A DNA stretch of 18,996 nt, taken from positions 1 through 18,996 of the forward strand of contig JAISZF010000226.1 of the NCBI GenBank assembly GCA_031269415.1. The letters are read 5' to 3'. This stretch comes from Clostridiales bacterium (lineage in GTDB: Bacteria; Bacillota; Clostridia; Lachnospirales; WQUN01). A program made the translations under genes and the position numbers. The notes beneath the pieces were generated by a model. That model saw nothing but the letters and a program-made list of their open reading frames with translations. It was not told the DNA's origin and searched no databases. Shown piece after piece: positions 16,001 through 18,996 of the stretch (position 1 is the stretch's first letter; each line of letters opens with the position of its first letter).

Positions 16001-16754
16001 GTATGACACAGCGCGCGCGTTTGAAAGGGCAGGCGGGGTCACGGAAGAGTTGATCATTCGTAACCTGAATCCGCTGTCGCTGAAAGAAACGATCGAGCGG
16101 CTGGCGAGGTCTATCCGCGGGTCACAGATAATCGCCCTGCCGGGAGGATTCAGCGCGGGGGACGAGCCGGACGGCAGCGGAAAATATATAGCGGCGGTGT
16201 TTAACAATCCCGAGATTAAAGAAGCGGTAAACGATCTGCTGAAAAACCGGGACGGGCTTATCCTGGGCATATGCAACGGATTTCAGGCGCTTTTGAAACT
16301 GGGGATTTTAACAGCCGGTGAAATAAGCCCGCTGACAGCGGACAGTCCGACGCTTGCCTGTAATACAATCGGCAGGCATGTATCTTGCATGGTGCGTACA
16401 CGCGTCGCCTCAAACGCTTCTCCGTGGCTATGGAACACCAAGCCGGGGGACGAGTACATTGTTCCGATCTCTCACGGCGAGGGACGTTTCGCCGCCCCGC
16501 GCGGTGTTCTGGAAAAACTGGCGGCGAACGGCCAGATTGCTGCTCAATACGTGGATAAAAACGGAAAGCCCTCTATGGACGCGCGTTTTAACCCCAACGG
16601 ATCGTATTGGGCTATTGAAGGCATAACCAGCCCGGATGGCCGGGTATTCGGAAAAATGGGGCATTCGGAACGGGTAGGGGAGGGGCTTTATAAGAACATC
16701 CCCGGGGATAAGGAGCCGCGAATCTTCGAGGCCGGGATCGGATATTTCAGTTGA
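13029..16754 (+). CDS. purL: Phosphoribosylformylglycinamidine synthase, single-chain
   Basis: This 1241-aa enzyme converts FGAR to FGAM with ATP and glutamine, step four of purine synthesis. It is the fused form: an N-terminal PurS-like region, a linker with 'DTYWSDHCRHTTF' (Trp220), two PurM-like synthetase halves and a C-terminal glutamine amidotransferase. The ATP-site segment 'FKNETHNHPTEIEPFGGAAT' begins near residue 319 and 'GGKDSMSGT' lies near 771. The glutaminase triad is intact: Cys1082 in 'LGICNGFQALL' and His1149/Glu1151 in 'PISHGEGRF'. The long single chain is typical of Clostridia, unlike the separate PurS/PurQ/PurL of Bacillus. GGAGG sits 4 nt before the ATG. No purine riboswitch was seen upstream; expression depends on the promoter before the M50 gene. 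No other pur genes are adjacent. Confidence 0.97.
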   Translation: MIYRIFAEKKPGYDIEARNLFKDLRENLNISELRVLKIVNRYDIEGLSETAYKTAKISVFADPAADIVTEETYSVEPDEYAFAVKYLPGQYDQRSDSAEQCVMSATGETVRVESAKLYVCKGPLSRDAIQLIENYCVNPVDSMKAPLEKPESLFSPSDIPDDIPVLRGFINYTEAETNAMAVDMGLAMSRADLNFCREYFRDTERRDPTLTEIRVIDTYWSDHCRHTTFLTEITDIDIEDGPYATVIKEALDLYRAERDKLYGRETKPVCLMDIALMGMKVLKSRGVLTDLDESDEINACGIVVPADVDGRIEDWLVMFKNETHNHPTEIEPFGGAATCLGGAIRDPLSGRSYVYQAMRVTGSGDPRVPVERTLPGKLPQRKITQGAARGFSSYGNQIGLAAGQISEIYDEGYIAKRMEIGAVIGAVPKARVKRERPSEGDVVILVGGRTGRDGCGGATGSSKEHTEQSLFSCGAEVQKGNPLVERKLQRLFRNPDASLMIKRCNDFGAGGVAVAVGELADGLDIDLDKVQKKYEGLDGTELAISESQERMAVITSREDAEAFTKLADGENLESSVIAVVTDRRRLVMRWHGKVIVDLSRSFLNTNGVRQKTAAVISSGGHAREESGNDPAIWLDNLSDLNIALQKGLSEHFDSTVGAGTVLMPFGGENQLTPPDAMAAKLPVYGHTDTITLMSYGFDPRISRKSPFHGAVCAVTEALAKLVASGGNYKSARLSMQEYFERMTVPEIWGKPLAALLGAFKAQLAFGVPAIGGKDSMSGTFKDLRVPPTLVAFAVAPGRVSEVISPEFKREGHKIFLAKAEYDIFDMPDFERLKKIFESVFELNGQGRIFAASAVSKGGLAASVSKMALGNGIGVRLETQSDLYRSEYGSLIIEADLDEAEAARFGLSAIGNTIGEAAIYVNGRKITLDKLEHALMSSLEGVFPTGWLVTEDVNSEIPDIPSGNNKTTRTRPARLPVPPRVLIPVFPGTNCEYDTARAFERAGGVTEELIIRNLNPLSLKETIERLARSIRGSQIIALPGGFSAGDEPDGSGKYIAAVFNNPEIKEAVNDLLKNRDGLILGICNGFQALLKLGILTAGEISPLTADSPTLACNTIGRHVSCMVRTRVASNASPWLWNTKPGDEYIVPISHGEGRFAAPRGVLEKLAANGQIAAQYVDKNGKPSMDARFNPNGSYWAIEGITSPDGRVFGKMGHSERVGEGLYKNIPGDKEPRIFEAGIGYFS

Positions 16755-16806
16755 TCGGCGAATCATCCATTCAGGGCAATAGCGTTTATTGATGTATGAT
16801 GATAAA

Positions 16807-16844
16807 AATCAGGGGATCAACCTTAAAAGGATGATCCCCTGATT
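16807..16844. terminator. Hairpin terminator between purL and the 16883 gene
   Basis: A perfect 13-bp stem AATCAGGGGATCA (16807-16819) / TGATCCCCTGATT (16832-16844) with a 12-nt loop lies between convergent genes. The T-run (ATTTTTATC) is on the minus-strand side, so it is a full intrinsic terminator for the minus-strand gene. It is a weaker stop for purL. Confidence 0.75.
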
Positions 16845-16882
16845 GCGTTGGAACAATTTTGTTTTTACACGCGTTACGACTA

Positions 16883-17068
16883 TCAACCATTTGCTTCAAT
16901 TTCCCGCTTCAACGCCTGAATCTTCTCAATGGGAAGCTTTATGACTCTCGCTACCCGGGCGACCGAATCTCCTTCACGCAGCAAATTTTCGGCGTCTTCA
17001 AGTTTTGCTTTTTCAGCGGCTTCCTCCGCAAATTCAGCCGCCCATTCCTGAAATAATATGGATTGCAT
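16883..17068 (-). CDS. Small helical protein with HTH-like C-terminus, Rpn-tail-like
   Basis: This is a 61-aa product. The ATG at 17068 (MQSILFQEW) has AGGAGGG 8 nt upstream, so it is preferred to the upstream ATG at 17137. The first half is an Ala/Glu-rich amphipathic helix ('AAEFAEEAAEKAKLEDAENL'). The second half, 'LREGDSVARVARVIKLPIEK' followed by IQALKREIE, has the 'G.s...Va...gl...ei..l' pattern that ends Rpn/PD-(D/E)XK transposase-like nucleases and resembles a short HTH. Only that tail is present. It is either a free-standing small protein (the strong ribosome site and its own terminator argue for this) or a nuclease remnant. Confidence 0.6.
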   Translation of the reverse strand: MQSILFQEWAAEFAEEAAEKAKLEDAENLLREGDSVARVARVIKLPIEKIQALKREIEANG

Positions 17069-17149
17069 GAGTTGCTCCCTCCTGATGAATTTTCTGATTA
17101 GTTCACTGGAAAACTTCTCTTCCACTAAAATACCCATTACTGAAGGTAT

Positions 17150-17191
17150 ATGCTGTAAAGGGAGTTTGAAAAAGCTCTACTATTACAGCAT
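17150..17191. repeat. 9-bp inverted repeat near the left edge of the TnpV region
   Basis: ATGCTGTAA (17150-17158) and TTACAGCAT (17183-17191) are perfect reverse complements 24 nt apart. They lie upstream of tnpV-like sequence. This may be a transcript hairpin or part of a mobile-element end. Confidence 0.45.
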
Positions 17192-17263
17192 GGCAGCCAA
17201 CCCGTCTGCGGCGATTGGAACGGTTGCTATCGCAGCGTAACCCGCCGCAGAAAGGACAAAGCT

Positions 17264-17539
17264 ATGGAAATAACCTACACACGCGTCGGTGATTACGAAT
17301 TGCCAAATCTGACGCGTATGGAACAGGGCGGCGAACATCCGCCGCTCGGACTGTACGGCGAGCTTCACAAGCGTTACCTGCGGGAACACCGCCCAATCCT
17401 GTACAACCGGCTTCTGCTGTCGGAACGGCTTTACCCGCTGTGCCGTGAGGTTGACGAGGCGGCGGCAGATCGTCTGAGAACGATACCCGACCGCGAACAG
17501 ACGCGTGAGGTCATTCTCGCTGAACCGGTCTACGACTGA
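17264..17539 (+). CDS. TnpV-family transposon protein, shortened
   Basis: This 91-aa protein matches TnpV, a small protein of unknown function encoded on clostridial transposons. The beginning 'MEITYTRVGDYELPNLTRME' and the centre 'GLYGELHKRYLREHRPILYN' are diagnostic. Usual members are about 120 aa and continue through 'RMNNIR..AEEIV...VY'. Here the chain jumps from 'EVDEAAADRLRTIP' to a similar ending, 'TREVILAEPVYD', so about 30 residues appear deleted in frame. AAAGGA lies 8 nt before the ATG. It is convergent with the DUF6076 gene, 31 bp apart. The deletion makes its activity uncertain. Confidence 0.75.
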   Translation: MEITYTRVGDYELPNLTRMEQGGEHPPLGLYGELHKRYLREHRPILYNRLLLSERLYPLCREVDEAAADRLRTIPDREQTREVILAEPVYD

Positions 17540-17570
17540 CTGATCCCTGCGTCGGAGCAAGTCTGACGCC

Positions 17571-18581
17571 TTATTTTGCGGCATCGGGCTTGCTCCTTGG
17601 TTTGCGAATCCGCCCTTGCTCGAGCCAGGCGACGTACTCGTCAAACGGGAGGGTTCCGACAAGGCACTCGTCGCGCTTTTGCGCGGCTTGCTCCGACCAC
17701 TGCAAAAATTCCGTTTGCGTCATCTTCTTGGAGCGGGTGCGGGAGTTCTGCCGCCGATAGTTGCGCTTGTAAACCTCCCAAACAGGGTCGGACGCGACTT
17801 TCCGCTCGTAGCGGAGCATCGCGCCGATTTCGCTGCAACGCTTGCCCGTGTCGCCGATGAAGCGGTCGCAGTATTCCGCGTCCTGACGGCGATTAGGCAC
17901 GAAGAATTGCCCGCAATTTTTACACTTTTTGATGTAAATCTCGCGCTCAATCATTTTCACAAACTCGAAGCGGAACAGATCAACGATTGAATCGATTTCG
18001 TAAAGCTCAACTACCTCCGGCGGTTTGATCACGCCGTAGAACGCCTTGAACGGCTTTTCAAGGTAGAAATAGCCGCCGAACGCCTTTTCTCTGTTGAATT
18101 CGTCGAGCAGATACAGCAGTTCCATAGGCGTGGTTGGATTCTCAGCTTCGGCTTCGGGATATTGAGAGATGACCTCGCGGAAGTTCAGCAGGAGATTGAT
18201 TTGATTGGTTGCGAAGTCTTGCAGCTTGCGAAACTCGTCCGCCAGTTTTTTCACCGCGCCCTGCGGCGATTCGCCGCTGTAAATGGCTTCGTACAACGCC
18301 AAGTTGTAGAAGTAGACGTAAATCTCGCGCTGCTGTGTTTCCGCCATCATCCGCTTGACTTCACCCAAAAATTCGGGTTTGTCAAGGGCGCGTGACGAAT
18401 CCGGCGTTTCAAACGCGGACGCGATGCCGAAAAAAGCCTCGTCAAAACGCTCCTGTTCATAAGTCAGGAAATGCAGGAGCGGCAGTCCGAGCCTGTACAC
18501 AAGCCCGCCGAGGTCGGAAAAGCGGCGGTTTTCGTTGTAAAGATGAATGTTATCGCCTTTGATGTAAACGCTGGCTATCAT
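17571..18581 (-). CDS. DUF6076 zinc-finger protein of clostridial mobile elements
   Basis: This 336-aa intact protein resembles DUF6076 proteins carried next to mobilisation genes in Clostridia. The N-terminal 200 residues are helical and unassigned. A zinc-binding knuckle follows: Cys220 and Cys223 in 'KKCKNCGQFFVPNRR', Cys238 in 'AEYCDR' and Cys249 in 'KRCSEIGA'. The next stretch is basic ('YKRNYRRQNSRTRSKKM') and may bind nucleic acid; a conserved-looking C-terminal helical tail ends the protein. GGAGG lies 8 nt before the ATG and a consensus sigma-A promoter lies upstream, so it should be well expressed. Its function is unknown; the family is described only as a domain of unknown function. 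Confidence 0.75.
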   Translation of the reverse strand: MIASVYIKGDNIHLYNENRRFSDLGGLVYRLGLPLLHFLTYEQERFDEAFFGIASAFETPDSSRALDKPEFLGEVKRMMAETQQREIYVYFYNLALYEAIYSGESPQGAVKKLADEFRKLQDFATNQINLLLNFREVISQYPEAEAENPTTPMELLYLLDEFNREKAFGGYFYLEKPFKAFYGVIKPPEVVELYEIDSIVDLFRFEFVKMIEREIYIKKCKNCGQFFVPNRRQDAEYCDRFIGDTGKRCSEIGAMLRYERKVASDPVWEVYKRNYRRQNSRTRSKKMTQTEFLQWSEQAAQKRDECLVGTLPFDEYVAWLEQGRIRKPRSKPDAAK

Positions 18582-18650
18582 TTTAGAGCCTCCAAGTTAA
18601 GCGAAAATCGTTTGCGCTATATTTAACGACAATCAATAAGTGCAGTAATT

Positions 18651-18679
18651 ATTATATCTTAGCGTTGATTTTTTGTCAA
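18651..18679 (-). promoter_or_regulatory. Perfect-consensus sigma-A promoter of the DUF6076 gene
   Basis: On the minus strand TTGACA (18679-18674), exactly 17 nt, TATAAT (18656-18651). All twelve consensus bases match. It lies 70 bp before the DUF6076 start, giving an untranslated leader of about 60 nt. Confidence 0.85.
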
Positions 18680-18693
18680 GAGCGACCTATAAT
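18665..18693 (+). promoter_or_regulatory. Divergent sigma-A promoter toward the right end
   Basis: TTGATT (18665-18670), 17 nt, TATAAT (18688-18693). It overlaps the minus-strand promoter in the same segment. The transcript would start near 18700 and run off the window. Confidence 0.6.
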
Positions 18694-18721
18694 GAATAAA
18701 GCGACAACAAATATTAATTAT

Positions 18722-18996
18722 ATGATTGTCGTTTGCTCTTTGACAACTGAATCACGCTGCCGTAAGCATATCCCAAGAGCAACCTTTGTCGAGTCCGCGT
18801 CGAGGCGCGGCGCGAAGGGCGGGCGGGAGAAAACGCGTCATAGTCATACAAGACTCAGCGCAGGAACGTATTCGGAGCAGACAGCGGAAGGCATGTCGCA
18901 ATACGTCCTCGAACGTACCGATAACCACTGCCTGCCAAACGGCGAAAGTGGGAGGATTAACAGTCCGAAGAATAACAACCGGGCGAGCCGCGCTCA
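18722..18996 (+). other. Open frame running off the window; coding gene or structured leader
   Basis: From ATG 18722 a frame stays open for 91 codons to the window edge (MIVVCSLTTESRC..., 'RRGAKGGREKTRHSHTRLSA', then MSQYVLERTDNHCLPNGES). It is downstream of the plus-strand promoter at 18665-18693. No ribosome site precedes the ATG, the stretch is rich in Arg, Ser and Asn, and there is no domain I recognise. A second ATG at 18894 has GGAAGG almost touching it. The GC-rich, purine-rich sequence from about 18790 could equally be a structured non-coding leader before mobilisation genes outside the window. I lean slightly to the RNA/leader view. Confidence 0.35.

Larger units (their letters stand above)
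18625..18733. repeat. 11-bp inverted repeat flanking divergent promoters
   Basis: AACGACAATCA (18625-18635) and TGATTGTCGTT (18723-18733) are exact reverse complements. Each falls about 10-25 nt downstream of the predicted start of one of the two divergent transcripts, so both RNAs would carry TGATTGTCGTT near their 5' ends. A shared operator is a natural reading; an invertible segment is a less likely one. Confidence 0.7.

Noticed and set aside
15209..16276. 355-aa minus-strand frame inside purL
   Set aside because: Long only because GC-rich PurL codons lack reverse stops; no motif and no ribosome site.
1..18996. CRISPR array, tRNA, rRNA or known riboswitch
   Set aside because: No regularly spaced repeats, cloverleaf-like sequence or recognisable riboswitch core was seen on either strand by eye, including upstream of purL.

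Overview
The window looks like chromosome from an endospore-forming anaerobic member of the Clostridia, probably an uncultured gut or digester lineage. The evidence is the sporulation protease YabG, the single-chain Clostridia-type PurL (1241 aa), strong GGAGG ribosome sites, a tungsten/molybdopterin aldehyde oxidoreductase operon, and clostridial mobile-element pieces (TnpV, DUF6076, group II intron maturase, tyrosine integrase). There are no rRNA or tRNA genes and no CRISPR array. Most genes in the left two thirds are on the minus strand.

Layout. 1-900 is debris: a terminator hairpin, the 3' end of an AlbA_2/COG2865-type regulator, a perfect 28-bp inverted repeat, and a 29-codon gene stub. 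924-2946 holds two divergent genes sharing a short promoter region: yabG (minus) and a secreted DUF4163/DUF3298-like protein (plus). The region carries a sigma-K-like promoter for yabG and a sigma-G-like promoter for its neighbour. 3237-4889 encodes a secreted, membrane-anchored protein with a long acidic Tyr/Pro-rich segment. 5061-5308 is a decayed group II intron maturase tail, followed by three hairpins.

5500-9287 (minus) is one tight operon, in transcription order: ferredoxin with four [4Fe-4S] motifs, aldehyde:ferredoxin oxidoreductase (AOR), a MoaD/ThiS-like sulfur carrier, and an iron-dependent alcohol dehydrogenase. Together they could interconvert acid, aldehyde and alcohol, with the small carrier possibly serving synthesis of the AOR pterin cofactor.

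9585-10754 is an isolated tyrosine integrase followed by a very AT-rich stretch. 11128-12174 (minus) is a secreted copper-amine-oxidase-N-like (stalk domain) protein. It is divergent from a plus-strand pair: an M50 site-2 protease and purL, driven by a near-consensus sigma-A promoter.

16883 to the end is a mobile-element area: a small helical/HTH-like protein, a shortened TnpV, a DUF6076 zinc-finger protein with a perfect-consensus promoter, and an unclassified right end. In that right end, divergent promoters are flanked by an 11-bp inverted repeat, and an open frame or structured leader runs off the window.

Most functions come from recognising family motifs by eye; no database search was possible.
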